From contig JACRPE010000005.1 of assembly GCA_016214055.1 (NCBI GenBank), positions 1-64,000 of the forward strand: a DNA stretch of 64,000 bases, read 5' to 3'. The position numbers were made by a program, and so were the translations under genes. This document shows positions 9,200 to 18,813 of this stretch, piece by piece. How positions within the stretch are numbered: the first letter of the stretch is position 1; every line of letters starts with the position of its first letter. Origin of the DNA: Candidatus Roizmanbacteria bacterium (GTDB taxonomy: Bacteria > Patescibacteriota > Microgenomatia > UBA1406 > GWC2-37-13). The notes below the pieces were generated by a model. That model was not told where the DNA came from, searched no databases, and saw only the letters and a program-made list of their open reading frames with translations.

Positions 9200-9270
9200 A
9201 GCGGGATAGGGGAATCGAACCCCTGCCGAAAGATTGGAAATCTTTCGTTCTACCATTAAACTAATCCCGC
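9200..9270 (-). tRNA. tRNA-Gly (anticodon UCC)
   Basis: On the minus strand: acceptor GCGGGAT pairs with ATCCCGC, discriminator U, D-arm GTTT...GAAC, anticodon loop TTTCCAA (UCC, reads GGA) on stem AAAGA/TCTTT, and T-arm GGGG TTCGATT CCCC. The length is 71 nt. No CCA is encoded. A GAGCC-TTA-GGCTC hairpin lies just beyond the 3' end at 9179-9191. Confidence 0.95.
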
Positions 9271-9321
9271 AATCTAACTAGTATACTAAAAAAAATCGAA
9301 TTTTGATAAAATAAAAATAAT

Positions 9322-10146
9322 ATGACGCAACCAAAAATTGCTATTTTTGAAGGAAAAAGAATTCGCCGGCAGTGGGATGATGAGAGGGAACTATGGTATT
9401 TCTCAGTTGTTGACGTTGTGAGAGTGCTGACTAACAGTGTAGACGCTCTAGCTTATTGGAGAAAGTTTAAGGAAAGATTATTGAAAGAGGGAGGAAATGA
9501 AACCGTGACAAAATGTCACGGTTTGAAAATGATAGCCGCCGATGGAAAAATGAGGGTGACTGATGTAGCTGATACTGAAGTTATGCTACGCATCATCCAA
9601 TCGATTCCCTCACCCAATGCTGAACCATTTAAGTTGTGGTTGGCTAAGGTTGGTTATGAGCGACTCGAAGAAACAGCTGATCCGGAATTGGCTATTAATC
9701 GGGCGCTAAAAACATATTTACAAAAGGGTTACAGCAAGGAATGGATTAATCAGCGACTGAAATGTATTGAAATTCGTAAAGCGTTAACCGATGAGTGGGA
9801 AAATCGAGGGGTTAAAGAAGGATTGGAGTTTGCTATTCTCACCGATGAAATATCTCAAGCTTGGGCTGGTTTAACCACCAAACAATATAAAAACCTCAAA
9901 GGCTTGAAGAAAGAAAACCTACGGGATAATATGACCAATCTTGAGTTGGTACTCAACATGCTTGCTGAAACAGCAACAACTGAAATTTCATATAAAAGAC
10001 AACCTAAAAATCTTCCTGAAAACAAAAAGGTTGCTCGTGAAGGAGGAACCGTAGCAGGAAATGCGAGAAAAGAAATTGAATCGAAGACTGGTAAAAGGGT
10101 AATTACACAGAAAAACGCCAAAAAGTTGAAATTGATGAAAATATGA
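9322..10146 (+). CDS. BRO-N domain (phage antirepressor/DinD-like) protein
   Basis: A 274-residue protein. The N-terminal IAIFEGKRIRRQWDDEREL followed by WYFSVVDVVRVLTNSVDALAYW matches the BRO-N fold seen in phage antirepressors and DinD-like proteins. The middle (TDVADTEVMLRIIQSIPSPN, then AEPFKLWLAKVGYERLEE) is the usual second half. The C-terminus is lysine-rich. Such proteins are often of phage or mobile origin and may bind DNA. It overlaps the HD-domain gene by 4 nt. A TAAAAT box lies at 9307-9312. Function here is unknown. Confidence 0.85.
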   Translation: MTQPKIAIFEGKRIRRQWDDERELWYFSVVDVVRVLTNSVDALAYWRKFKERLLKEGGNETVTKCHGLKMIAADGKMRVTDVADTEVMLRIIQSIPSPNAEPFKLWLAKVGYERLEETADPELAINRALKTYLQKGYSKEWINQRLKCIEIRKALTDEWENRGVKEGLEFAILTDEISQAWAGLTTKQYKNLKGLKKENLRDNMTNLELVLNMLAETATTEISYKRQPKNLPENKKVAREGGTVAGNARKEIESKTGKRVITQKNAKKLKLMKI

Positions 10147-10700
10147 AAAATTTAATTGATCTTCAAGTCCATTTTGAACCGCATATCTTGAAATGCCGAG
10201 CCGGGGATTGGGAGCATGCAAAAAGAGTTGTCTCTTGGATTAAGGAGCTTGCGGGAGATAGGGTTGATATAAATCTATTGATTATTGCTGGATATATCCA
10301 TGACATTGGGTGGAGTGGGTTGGTTCCAAAGGATAAAAAACTTACGAGAACTGAATTATTGAAGCTTCAACCTCAAGCTGATAAACAAACAAACACATTA
10401 GTCAAAAAAGTATTATCGGATTTTTCATTTACTGAAGATGAAATGAATAAAATTTTGAGGCTCATTAAAGCAACTGAAACATATGATGCATCTCAGGAAG
10501 ATGAGATGATTTTGGTTGATTCAGATAATTTAAGCAAGACTTCTCCCGAACATGTAAAAGAAAAGTATATAAAGTCAGACTGGTTGAGTATCTGTGATTT
10601 GTTTGAAGAAAAATTACCCCAGCGAATCAAAACCGAGAAAGGAAAACAATTATTCCCAGTTAAATTGGCTGAGTTAAGAAAATATTTGGAGAGCGAGTGA
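10143..10700 (+). CDS. HD-domain phosphohydrolase
   Basis: A 185-residue protein with the metal-binding pattern of the HD superfamily: H25 in GDWEHAKRV, H53-D54 in AGYIHDIGW, and a later Asp in LVDSDNLS near residue 127. HD proteins hydrolyse phosphate esters, commonly nucleotides. The start codon overlaps the BRO-N stop (ATGA), so the two are translated together. Whether BRO-N and HD cooperate cannot be told from the sequence. Confidence 0.85.
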   Translation: MKNLIDLQVHFEPHILKCRAGDWEHAKRVVSWIKELAGDRVDINLLIIAGYIHDIGWSGLVPKDKKLTRTELLKLQPQADKQTNTLVKKVLSDFSFTEDEMNKILRLIKATETYDASQEDEMILVDSDNLSKTSPEHVKEKYIKSDWLSICDLFEEKLPQRIKTEKGKQLFPVKLAELRKYLESE

Positions 10701-10733
10701 GTTATAAGTTGGTTGGTCCTTTTAGTGAAATTT

Positions 10734-11075
10734 ATGAGTAAGCACGTTTTACATAAACCTAAGGAATACTCGTTCATAAAAGTTGGAATTCGAGGCAGAA
10801 AATTTTCTTTTTCTGATGTTACATCTAGGACTGGTGTTTGCATTATCGAAACAGAAAGTGGTCACGAAACCACAATAATTGAACATAAATGTGATTTTAT
10901 CTATTATATTTTGGAAGGTAGCGGATATTTTGAAATAAACGGACAGCGAGAAGATTTTATTCAAGATGATTTAGTAGTTATTCCGGCTGGTTCAAAGTTC
11001 ACTTATAAGGGCACGTGTAAAATGCTTTTAATTACAACTCCAGCTTTCTTTCCTGAACAAGAGGAAACCTTGTAA
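10734..11075 (+). CDS. Cupin-domain protein
   Basis: A small single-domain protein of about 113 residues. YILEGSGYFEINGQ followed by DLVVIPAGSKFTYKG is the two-motif cupin barrel. The usual first-motif histidine pair is absent, so metal binding is uncertain. I chose the ATG at 10734 over the TTG at 10713, because the alignable cupin region begins after it. It follows the HD gene by 33 nt on the same strand and may share its transcript. The ligand is unknown. Confidence 0.75.
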   Translation: MSKHVLHKPKEYSFIKVGIRGRKFSFSDVTSRTGVCIIETESGHETTIIEHKCDFIYYILEGSGYFEINGQREDFIQDDLVVIPAGSKFTYKGTCKMLLITTPAFFPEQEETL

Positions 11076-11112
11076 TTTAATCAACTTTCTCATAGCTGAG
11101 GTTGAATCTTAT

Positions 11113-12267
11113 TCATGCTTTATTTTTATATATAATTCCATAAATATACGTAACAGAAAATGCGAGGATAGTCATCATGAGGAGGGCGAGACGGGGACCG
11201 AACACATCTGCAGTCTTACCTAGAACCAACGACATGAACATAACACCTATACTCCTCCCAAAAGAGATAAGTGAACCCATCGTAGCCCGTTGGTGATTGG
11301 CAAACTCTTTCTGGCGTAGCTCACTCTCGGCAACCAATCCGACTCCGTACAAGAATGAAGTGCTCGACATGATGACGGGGGATAAAATCGTAGGAAAGAC
11401 TAGTGAAATGATATTGATAACTTTATCAGATGCACTTCGTAATAGTACTGCAATCTCTGCCTTCATTTTATTTAGTATTTTGCCGCTGAAATATAAACCC
11501 ATAGAAGCACACATGTTTGATACCACACTGGCAAAACCAAGCGCCCATACCGGCCAAAGGGTAATAAAAAAAGCACCCCGAAATTGATAGGCCAGTTCAC
11601 TTAAAGAATTATCCAGCATGGTCGCAAGACTCAATAAACGAAGTTTTTTATTTGTCAGAAAGAGTGCTATCGCTTCTCGCAAATGAGCATGTGTGTTGGT
11701 ATCTTCCTTATGACGCGAACATGGCTCGATGAATAAAAAACTTACCATCAGCAGAATAATTTGTGAAAATACCGCCAGCCACATAACATAGACAAATGAA
11801 ATCTGTGCTACTAACCCACCAATGACGGCAGAAAGGGTAAGCCCGGTAAACTCGGTCGCACTTGTTTTCCCAAGTTGCTCTTTGTACTCTTTTTCCTTGC
11901 CATCATCGGCAAGAGTATCATATAAAAGTGCTTCATTATTCCCACTGTAGAATGCGCGGGATAAACCCTCTAAGATTGCCCCTCCAACTAAAAACCAATA
12001 AGAGATACCGATTGCATAAAAGATAAATGCGATTACTCTGGCCCATGAACCTAAAATAATGGTATATCTTCGACCAACTTTATCTGACAAAATACCGGTT
12101 GGGACTTCGAAAATGGCGGCGCTCAACATCATAATTCCGAAAATACTCGTTCCCAGAGTATATGATCCGGATACTTTTGCAAAATAAATAATCGCTAAAG
12201 GAGCAAAAAAAGTAAAACCGATGAGGAAATTAAAGATGGATAAAAGGCGGATATTTCTGTGGTACAT
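11113..12267 (-). CDS. MFS transporter
   Basis: A protein of about 384 residues with about 11-12 membrane helices and the MFS loop motif GILSDKVGRRYTI near residues 60-72. The overall layout is that of small-molecule efflux MFS proteins. The substrate is unknown. An alternative TTG lies one codon upstream (12270), but a perfect TATAAT box (minus strand, 12274-12279) sits 6 nt before the ATG at 12267. That spacing recurs throughout the window and decides the start. Confidence 0.87.
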   Translation of the reverse strand: MYHRNIRLLSIFNFLIGFTFFAPLAIIYFAKVSGSYTLGTSIFGIMMLSAAIFEVPTGILSDKVGRRYTIILGSWARVIAFIFYAIGISYWFLVGGAILEGLSRAFYSGNNEALLYDTLADDGKEKEYKEQLGKTSATEFTGLTLSAVIGGLVAQISFVYVMWLAVFSQIILLMVSFLFIEPCSRHKEDTNTHAHLREAIALFLTNKKLRLLSLATMLDNSLSELAYQFRGAFFITLWPVWALGFASVVSNMCASMGLYFSGKILNKMKAEIAVLLRSASDKVINIISLVFPTILSPVIMSSTSFLYGVGLVAESELRQKEFANHQRATMGSLISFGRSIGVMFMSLVLGKTADVFGPRLALLMMTILAFSVTYIYGIIYKNKA

Positions 12268-12281
12268 CAAAAAATTATACC

Positions 12282-14480
12282 TTAAAATGGCCTCATCATC
12301 TCCCTCAAATGAAACAGGGGAGAGTAATATATTTTCAATATTCCCGCTTCTTTAATAGGGATAATCAGTTTGAAGTCCTGCTTTTCAGTATTAACTTTTT
12401 TACCATTCAATTCAGCAACGAAGCCATTAGGATTAATGATGATAATAAGTTTTTTCCCCAGATCTTCTTTTTTTATTTGAAATAACATCTCATTTGGGTT
12501 TTCATAATATGCTTTTGCGGCTTCTATCTTCCCATCGATTCCAGTGAAGTGTTTCACTGGAATGGCGTCTTTATTTTCATAAAAATATTTATTTCCCGCC
12601 TGAGAAATGAGAGTATATTTTTTTAGCGGGCGATCAGAGATGAAGTAGCGCACCCCCAGCTCTCCCCAGCGGGGGTCACCTAACGTTATACGGGACGACT
12701 CTATTGCGTTGATGTGAGATCCTTTTTCGCTTTGCGCAAATAATGAATTCCTCTCAAGTATGTAGACATACTCCTGACGGTAATCTGAAGAAGGTTTATC
12801 AAAATAGTGTGCTAATTTCTGCGGCACAAACGTGTTGTATCCCTGAACAGCATTTATCCCTTCAACCATTGCCCAGGAGGAGGGGATTGTACCAAATATA
12901 TTTCTCAACGCACCGAACGACTGTGATTCTTTATCCGTTATAACCGGCGGCTCTTTTGAAAAAGGAGGACGGAATAACACATTGCCCATATAATTATGAA
13001 ACCCGGTGTAGGGAACTACATCGGAGGCGGTTTGTACACGATAATTTTGGGAGTTTATCACTTGGGGTAACGTTGAATTGTTATTTATAAACAGTCGGGA
13101 CGGCGTAAAATAATTATGAAAAAAGTTGAGTAATACTCCTTCGAGTATGACAAAAAGAATAAGAGATGTTTGGATGTTTTTTATCCATCTGTTATTTATA
13201 GATAACGTCAGACCAAATAATATAATTGGAACAAAACTCAAAGCAATTAATTTTCCTATTGCCTGAACGGTACTTAAATCAAAAAACAGACTTTCCTGAC
13301 CGTGTTTAAGTATCTTGTAGCCTTTGATAAACAAAACTGAAAATATAGGAGAGACGATGAACAAAGCTCCTAATGCGAGGATGATGCTCAAATAACCAAA
13401 TAAAGAAATCACACCTTCCTTTGAAAAGATGGTGAATACTTTTTCATTTCTTGCCAATACAATCAGCGTAAAAATGTGAATGAGAATAAAAATTTGTCCC
13501 GGCCCTCTGAAAAAAGGCAGATTGACAAACCCGAGTGAGAATATGAGGAGGAGTGACAATAGCACCGTTGAAATCACATCAATTTTCCGCTTTATTATCG
13601 TGACGCTCAGACCAAGACTTAATACGACTGACGACAGGAGAACATTTGTTGGCCCCACACCCCACTTGCTCCCATTCTGCACATATCCCCACACAAAGGG
13701 AAAGAAAAGTTGGATAAACTGGAGGAAATAAATCGGTCCTGTCTCTATATAATCCTTTCTGAGCGTGAGACGTGTTGATTCTATTATGAGAGGGATGGAA
13801 AGGAGATAGTACCAACTGGTAAGTAATGAGAGAATGAAAAAGAAGAACAAGGTTTTCTTGAATGAGTTTTTATAATAGAAAAGTGAAAGGATAATTCCCA
13901 ATATGTATCCGTACAATACAAACTGAAAATGACCTGATAAAGTAAGTAATAATCCAAAAAATAAAGCAATAAAAAACGATTTTTTTGTACCATCTTTTAA
14001 TTTATATAGAGAATATGCGAATACTCCATAATGTGCAATGACTGAAAAAATTGTGGGATTGTTCATGCGGAGAAAAAACCCGCTACCCGAAAAGAAAAAA
14101 ATGAGGGTCAAAAGGAGAGGTTGCTTTTTATCTTTTGAAAAGATGCCGAAGAGTAAATAAAAACCTACAAGAAACAAGAGGCTCGTCGCAGCCGACCAAA
14201 AGGCAAACGAATACGGGTAAGGCAATATAAAGAAGAGATTGAATGGGTGCAGATTACCCATCCCCACGTCAAATAAAAAAGGGATCCCCAAAAATATATG
14301 CGGGTTAAAGAGAGGAATGATACCGCGCGCTAACCATTTACCCAAGAATAACTTTTGCGCGAGAAAAAGTATGATGGTGTCGGTTGAAAGATTGATGAAA
14401 AAAAGGTAGAAGAAAAATATGAAAAGAGATATGCCGATACAAATCCATACCGGCCAATCAAATAACTTTTTTTTAATCAT
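12282..14480 (-). CDS. YfhO-like multi-pass membrane protein
   Basis: A 732-residue protein: about 12 membrane helices over the first 430 residues, then a soluble beta-rich outer domain of about 280 residues and a short hydrophobic end. FNPHIFLGIPFLFDVGMGNL near residue 60 and NPFLF-type loops resemble YfhO/GT-C proteins, which are thought to glycosylate lipoteichoic acid or similar polymers from lipid-linked sugars. It overlaps the upstream GT2 gene by 4 nt; that GT2 is a plausible maker of its lipid-phosphate-sugar donor. Confidence 0.7.
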   Translation of the reverse strand: MIKKKLFDWPVWICIGISLFIFFFYLFFINLSTDTIILFLAQKLFLGKWLARGIIPLFNPHIFLGIPFLFDVGMGNLHPFNLFFILPYPYSFAFWSAATSLLFLVGFYLLFGIFSKDKKQPLLLTLIFFFSGSGFFLRMNNPTIFSVIAHYGVFAYSLYKLKDGTKKSFFIALFFGLLLTLSGHFQFVLYGYILGIILSLFYYKNSFKKTLFFFFILSLLTSWYYLLSIPLIIESTRLTLRKDYIETGPIYFLQFIQLFFPFVWGYVQNGSKWGVGPTNVLLSSVVLSLGLSVTIIKRKIDVISTVLLSLLLIFSLGFVNLPFFRGPGQIFILIHIFTLIVLARNEKVFTIFSKEGVISLFGYLSIILALGALFIVSPIFSVLFIKGYKILKHGQESLFFDLSTVQAIGKLIALSFVPIILFGLTLSINNRWIKNIQTSLILFVILEGVLLNFFHNYFTPSRLFINNNSTLPQVINSQNYRVQTASDVVPYTGFHNYMGNVLFRPPFSKEPPVITDKESQSFGALRNIFGTIPSSWAMVEGINAVQGYNTFVPQKLAHYFDKPSSDYRQEYVYILERNSLFAQSEKGSHINAIESSRITLGDPRWGELGVRYFISDRPLKKYTLISQAGNKYFYENKDAIPVKHFTGIDGKIEAAKAYYENPNEMLFQIKKEDLGKKLIIIINPNGFVAELNGKKVNTEKQDFKLIIPIKEAGILKIYYSPLFHLREMMRPF

Positions 14481-15226
14481 CTCGTAAACAGATTAAAATA
14501 TACTATTTCCCAAAGAGCCTTAATCCCGTCGACCAATCCGATTTTTTTCCCTTCGGCATAGGTCCTGCCCGCATATGAAATACCGACCTCATATATTTTT
14601 ACCTCCTTAATCTTCGAAATCCGCGCAGTTATCTCCGGCTCAAAACCAAACCTTTTTGTTTGCAAGTTCGGGGCAATCTTGCGAATCAGATCCCCCCGGA
14701 AGACTTTAAACCCTGTCTCCATATCGGTCAGATTAAGATTGGTAAATATATTGGAAAGCATCGTGAGAAACCGGTTGATGATAGAGTGCCAAAAATAAAG
14801 AACCCGATGGGGCCGGTCAGAAATAAAACGAGAACCATAGACAACATCCGCATTATTTTTTAAAAATGGTTCAAGAAGATAGGGATAATCTGATGGATCA
14901 TACTCAAGATCCGCATCTTGAACGAGGACAATGTCACCGATTGACTTCATAAATCCATCTCTCAATGCGGCTCCTTTTCCTTCATTCTTTTTCTTCTCAA
15001 TAAAAATAAATTTAGGGTTTTGTAATTTGATATTTGAATTTGATTTTAAATTTGAAATTTCAAATTTCAAATTATTAACAGTTCCGTCCGTACTCCCATC
15101 ATCCACCACAATTATTTCTTTTATGAGACCTGAAGAATCTGCGGTCATGACCTTCTCTATCGTCTGTCCGATGAGTTTTTCCTCATTATAAACGGGGATG
15201 ATGATGGATAATTTTTTGAAAGCCAT
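14477..15226 (-). CDS. DPM1-like family 2 glycosyltransferase with repeat-derived insertion
   Basis: A 249-residue GT-A enzyme with IIPVYNEEKLIGQTIEKV, VDDGSTDGT, NEGKGAALRDGF, the metal motif QDADLEYDPSDYP and TDMETGFKVF. It probably forms a polyprenyl-phosphate sugar. Residues about 51-72, between DDGSTDGT and the NEGKG motif, are an asparagine/lysine-rich insertion (NLKFEISNLKSNSN) encoded by the AT repeat at 15021-15074. The enzyme should still fold, because the insertion sits in a surface loop. A TATAAT box (minus, 15233-15238) lies 6 nt before the ATG. Confidence 0.88.
   Translation of the reverse strand: MAFKKLSIIIPVYNEEKLIGQTIEKVMTADSSGLIKEIIVVDDGSTDGTVNNLKFEISNLKSNSNIKLQNPKFIFIEKKKNEGKGAALRDGFMKSIGDIVLVQDADLEYDPSDYPYLLEPFLKNNADVVYGSRFISDRPHRVLYFWHSIINRFLTMLSNIFTNLNLTDMETGFKVFRGDLIRKIAPNLQTKRFGFEPEITARISKIKEVKIYEVGISYAGRTYAEGKKIGLVDGIKALWEIVYFNLFTR
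15021..15074. repeat. AAATTTGAAATTTCAAAT-type repeat inside a gene
   Basis: Palindromic AT units (TTTGAATTTGATTTTAAATT, then TGAAATTTCAAATTTCAAAT) inserted in frame into the GT2 gene. The same units occur at 18814-18850 and 46551-46580, and a related one at 59213-59241. Confidence 0.75.
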
Positions 15227-15243
15227 GGGATTATTATAGCAAA

Positions 15244-16406
15244 TTAAGCCCCTTTAAGCTTCCCTTGAAGATAGATGAAAACTCCGAATAGAACTCCCGC
15301 CGCCAGGAAAAAAGGCATGTCTTTCCCGTAATGAAAAAATATCTCTCCGCCTATGATGGGTCCAAATATACGACCGAGACTTCCTGCCGACTGTAGTATT
15401 CCCAAGGTTCCTCCGTATTCCTCTTTCGGAACATTTTCTGATGCGAGTGCCTGGATCGAAGGATTGGCCATACTGTTTCCTAATACGAACAATAATTGGG
15501 TTAACAAAAGAAAGGATGCCATGGGGATGAGGGGCATAAGGAACATGCTGAGTGCAAGAAAAAAGAAAGAATATTTTAATAATTTTTTTTCATGAAACCG
15601 TTTCACCGCAAAAGGAAGAACCTTCAACTGAAAAATGACGGCAAGGATCCCGATATAGGCAAAGAAAAATCCGTTTTGCTGAGGACCGAAGCCAAATTTT
15701 GCCTGAGTGTCCAGAGGGCAAAATTACCCTGGAGCACTGAGAATGACGTATTGAGGAGAAAAAAGACGACGATAAGATATCCAATCGTGGGATTGAATAT
15801 GATTTTTTTAAATTCAGCCAAATTAAATGCAGTTTGTTTCGTAGTGGCCGCTTTCTTTACATCTACCGACTCGGGAAGAAACAAAGCAGTTGCAAGCACG
15901 GTGATGCAGGATACACCCATTGCAAAATATGCGGGGTAACTGTATCCAAATCCCGCCAGAAATCCTCCTATTGCGGGACCGAATATAAATCCAAGTCCGA
16001 ATGCGGCTCCGATCATACCCATACCCTTCGCTCTGTTTTCTTTGGTAGTGACATCGGCAATGTACGCTTGAGCTATGGAAATATTACCTCCTGTTATCCC
16101 ATCCACCATCCGAGAAATAAATAAAAGAGGAAGATTATGTGCTAATCCGAGTAATAAATAGCCAAGCGTACTTCCGATCTGGGATATGATCAAGAGTTTC
16201 TTTCTCCCATAACGGTCAGAGAGTCTACCTAATATGGGTGTTGCGATAAGTTGGAAGAACGAATACGTTGCACTGAGAAATCCAATTTGTGCAGGATCGG
16301 CCTTAAACTTCTCGGCAATATAGGGAAGAAGGGGAAGGATGATCCCGAATCCCAACAAATCCACGAATACAATAAGAAATATGGTCAAAAGCGGTTTATT
16401 TTTCAT
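15244..16406 (-). pseudogene. MFS transporter (TetA-like) broken by a 2-bp frameshift
   Basis: Together the pieces code for about 387 residues of a drug/H+ antiporter-like MFS protein: DLLGFGIILPLLPYIAEKF, loop motif GRLSDRYGRKKLL, then LGNSMANPSIQALASENVP and GRIFGPIIGG in the second half. The reading frame changes in the dinucleotide repeat GTGT at 15707-15710. Removing one GT gives ...FALWTQAKFGFGPQQNG, which joins the two halves smoothly in the frame expected for the family. As it stands the first half ends at 15624 after an unrelated tail. Either a recent mutation or a sequencing/assembly slip. A TATAAT box lies 11 nt before the ATG. Confidence 0.85.
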
Positions 16407-16418
16407 ACGAGGTATCTA

Positions 16419-16865
16419 TTATACTCCCTTGATGTCCTGAAGTATGGTTTCTGCGTGGTTAAGGACGTCGACCTTGTCATACGTTTTCCTTATTTCGCCC
16501 TCCGGATCGATCAAAAATGTCTTTCGTAAAACTCCCTCAAATGTTTTGCCAAGAAATTTTTTCTCCCCCCAAGCGTCATATGCTTTGATCGTATCTTTTG
16601 ATTCATCACTCAAAAGGGGAAAGGTGAGGTGATATTTTTCTGCAAATTTTTTGTGGGAGGCAACTGAGTCTTTTGAGATGCCTAAAATTACGATGTTTTG
16701 ATCCTTGTAGGGTTGGGATTTGTCCCGAAATCCACACGCTTCCTTTGTGCATCCCGGAGTATCGTCACGGGGGTAAAAATACACGACAACCCATTGACCC
16801 TTATAATCTGCTAAGGTGTGAATTTTGTTATTTTGGTCCGGTAAAGAAAAGTTGACTGCCTTCAT
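16419..16865 (-). CDS. bcp: Peroxiredoxin, Bcp type
   Basis: A 148-residue thiol peroxidase of normal length. PRDDTPGCTKEACGF carries the peroxidatic Cys39 and a resolving Cys44, the atypical 2-Cys arrangement of Bcp. It also has FPLLSD and VLRKTFLIDPEG. It reduces hydrogen and organic peroxides using thioredoxin in the cytoplasm. It lies 1 nt after the deacetylase gene on the same strand and so is part of the galE-deacetylase-bcp run. Confidence 0.93.
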   Translation of the reverse strand: MKAVNFSLPDQNNKIHTLADYKGQWVVVYFYPRDDTPGCTKEACGFRDKSQPYKDQNIVILGISKDSVASHKKFAEKYHLTFPLLSDESKDTIKAYDAWGEKKFLGKTFEGVLRKTFLIDPEGEIRKTYDKVDVLNHAETILQDIKGV

Positions 16866-16866
16866 A

Positions 16867-17793
16867 TTATTTTTTCATGCCCTCGAGCGAACTGACAATG
16901 CCGTTTGAAAAATATCCGGGCCGAATCCGTGAGAGAAAAAATAAATTTTCCTCAGACTGGAGGGTCCCTGAAATAACCGATGCCGCGGTCGTATATCCTG
17001 CCTCTTTTACTTGTAGTATAGCATACGGACTCATCGCTCCGTACGGATATGCAAAAGTGAATATCTTTATATGATAATCCTCTTCAAACTTTTTTTTACT
17101 TTCCTTTATCTGCTTTTCAACAACTTTGTCAGGGAGGCCTTTTAAATAGAGATGGTCAAGAGTATGGGAACCAATTTCAACAAGGTCGCTGTTGATAAGT
17201 TCTTCAATCTGAGCCTTCGTAACAAATCCCTTCCTCCCGATAAAATCATATATGACATAAAGAGTTGCGCGCATGTGATATTTTTTGAGAAGAGGAAATA
17301 CCACGGTATAAAAATCTTCATAACCGTCGTCAAAAGAGAGAACGACGCTTTTTGGGGAGTAATGAATATTTCCGATTAATATTTCGGGAACGTCTTTGAC
17401 AAAATAAGTATCATATCCGGCATTTTTCAGGTCTTTGAGATGTCTTTCAAATGTGCTCGGAATGATGTCGAGTCGTTTGCGGATAAGATCTCCCGCGTCC
17501 TGTACATACTCTACATAGTGATACATAACGATGGGAATTTTAAACTGTTCAAGAGTTGCCTCTTTTGTTGCGGGGGTCGGTAAAAATAAAGGTCTTTCAA
17601 AAGATTGCTTATTATAATAGGGCGCTTCCATGGTGTCTGCCGGCTTTTTCTTATTCTGTTCTTTCTTTTTGGGATTAAGAACTGAGATTAGGGTAACACC
17701 TAGGAGTACTACCACAGCAATACCTATCCACCTGTTGTATTTGGAAAGCATACGAAGAGCTTTTTTTACTATAACTTTTCTTCTGATTTTCAT
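16867..17793 (-). CDS. Membrane-anchored polysaccharide deacetylase (NodB family)
   Basis: A 308-residue protein: an N-terminal membrane helix (about residues 22-39), a basic linker, then the NodB fold with VMYHYVEY, the metal/base motif SFDDGYED, SHTLDH supplying the two metal histidines, and FAYPYGAMSP. It would remove acetyl groups from cell-wall or surface polysaccharide outside the membrane. An alternative start at 17811 would overlap galE by 17 nt; the ATG at 17793 follows the galE stop directly (TAG-T-ATG) and is preferred. Confidence 0.87.
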   Translation of the reverse strand: MKIRRKVIVKKALRMLSKYNRWIGIAVVVLLGVTLISVLNPKKKEQNKKKPADTMEAPYYNKQSFERPLFLPTPATKEATLEQFKIPIVMYHYVEYVQDAGDLIRKRLDIIPSTFERHLKDLKNAGYDTYFVKDVPEILIGNIHYSPKSVVLSFDDGYEDFYTVVFPLLKKYHMRATLYVIYDFIGRKGFVTKAQIEELINSDLVEIGSHTLDHLYLKGLPDKVVEKQIKESKKKFEEDYHIKIFTFAYPYGAMSPYAILQVKEAGYTTAASVISGTLQSEENLFFLSRIRPGYFSNGIVSSLEGMKK

Positions 17794-17794
17794 A

Positions 17795-18799
17795 CTATTT
17801 TTCCCAACCATGAGGATGTGTCCGATACCAGGCAGTTAATGATTTCACGCTGTCTTCAATTGTTCTCTTTGGTTCCCAGCCGAGGACTTCTTTTGCTTTT
17901 GTGATGTTTGCAATTTTTTTTGCATCATCTCCTTCACGAGGTGCTGATTTCCCGATATGAAAGGTTGCCCCCGTTATATCTTTAACTTTATTTACAATTT
18001 CCAAAACCGAGTTTCCGGTTCCGGTTCCCAGATTGATTGTATTATTATCTTTACCTGCGAAAAGGTGCTCAAGACCTTTCAGGTGCGCCTCATTTAAATC
18101 AACCACATTTACATAATCACGTATGGGTGTCTTGTCAGGAGTATCCACCTCAGGACAGGTTAGGCTAAACGGCCCTATTCCAAGTGCTCCGCGGACGGCG
18201 TTTTGCATAAGCAGGCTTGAGGGTTTTTTTGAGTCGCCAATAAGTCCGTCATCACTTGCCCCACATACGTTAAAGTACCTTAAAATCATATATTTTAATC
18301 CCTTGAGACGCCCGTACCACGCAATCATTTCTTCCACCATTTTTTTTGATGCCCCGTATGGGGTAGTGGGGGATAAGGGGTGCTTTTCATCAATAGGCAT
18401 ATATTGCGCCTCGCCATATACCGCACACGTCGAGGAAAAAACAATTTTATTCACTCCCGCGTCAGTCATGGCGGTAAGGAGAGCATTTGTCCCCCCAACA
18501 TTATTGGAAAAATATTTACCCGGATTTTTCATGGACTCATCCACCAGACATGAGGCGGCATAGTGTGCAACCGCCTCAATTCCAGACTCTTTTTGAAATA
18601 CTGAGGACGAATTTGTCAAATCAGATTCATAAAATCTGAATTTCTCACTGAACTTTTCTTTTAAAATATCCAAAGGGCTTTTATATCCCGTACATAGATT
18701 ATCCAAGGCAACTACCTCATATCCATTTTGAAGAAATAAGTAAGCAGCAACTGACCCGATATATCCTCCAGCTCCGGTAACAAGAATTTTATGTTTCAT
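17795..18799 (-). CDS. galE: UDP-glucose 4-epimerase
   Basis: A 334-residue enzyme of family length with VTGAGGYIGSVAAY, DNLCTGY, the catalytic SSTCAVYG and YGASK, and RYFNVCGA and PIRDYVNVVDLNEAH. It interconverts UDP-glucose and UDP-galactose (or the N-acetyl forms) for surface glycans. A TATAAT box (minus, 18807-18812) lies 7 nt before the ATG, suggesting a leaderless transcript that continues through the deacetylase and bcp. Confidence 0.92.
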   Translation of the reverse strand: MKHKILVTGAGGYIGSVAAYLFLQNGYEVVALDNLCTGYKSPLDILKEKFSEKFRFYESDLTNSSSVFQKESGIEAVAHYAASCLVDESMKNPGKYFSNNVGGTNALLTAMTDAGVNKIVFSSTCAVYGEAQYMPIDEKHPLSPTTPYGASKKMVEEMIAWYGRLKGLKYMILRYFNVCGASDDGLIGDSKKPSSLLMQNAVRGALGIGPFSLTCPEVDTPDKTPIRDYVNVVDLNEAHLKGLEHLFAGKDNNTINLGTGTGNSVLEIVNKVKDITGATFHIGKSAPREGDDAKKIANITKAKEVLGWEPKRTIEDSVKSLTAWYRTHPHGWEK

Positions 18800-18813
18800 A
18801 CTATTGATTATAG

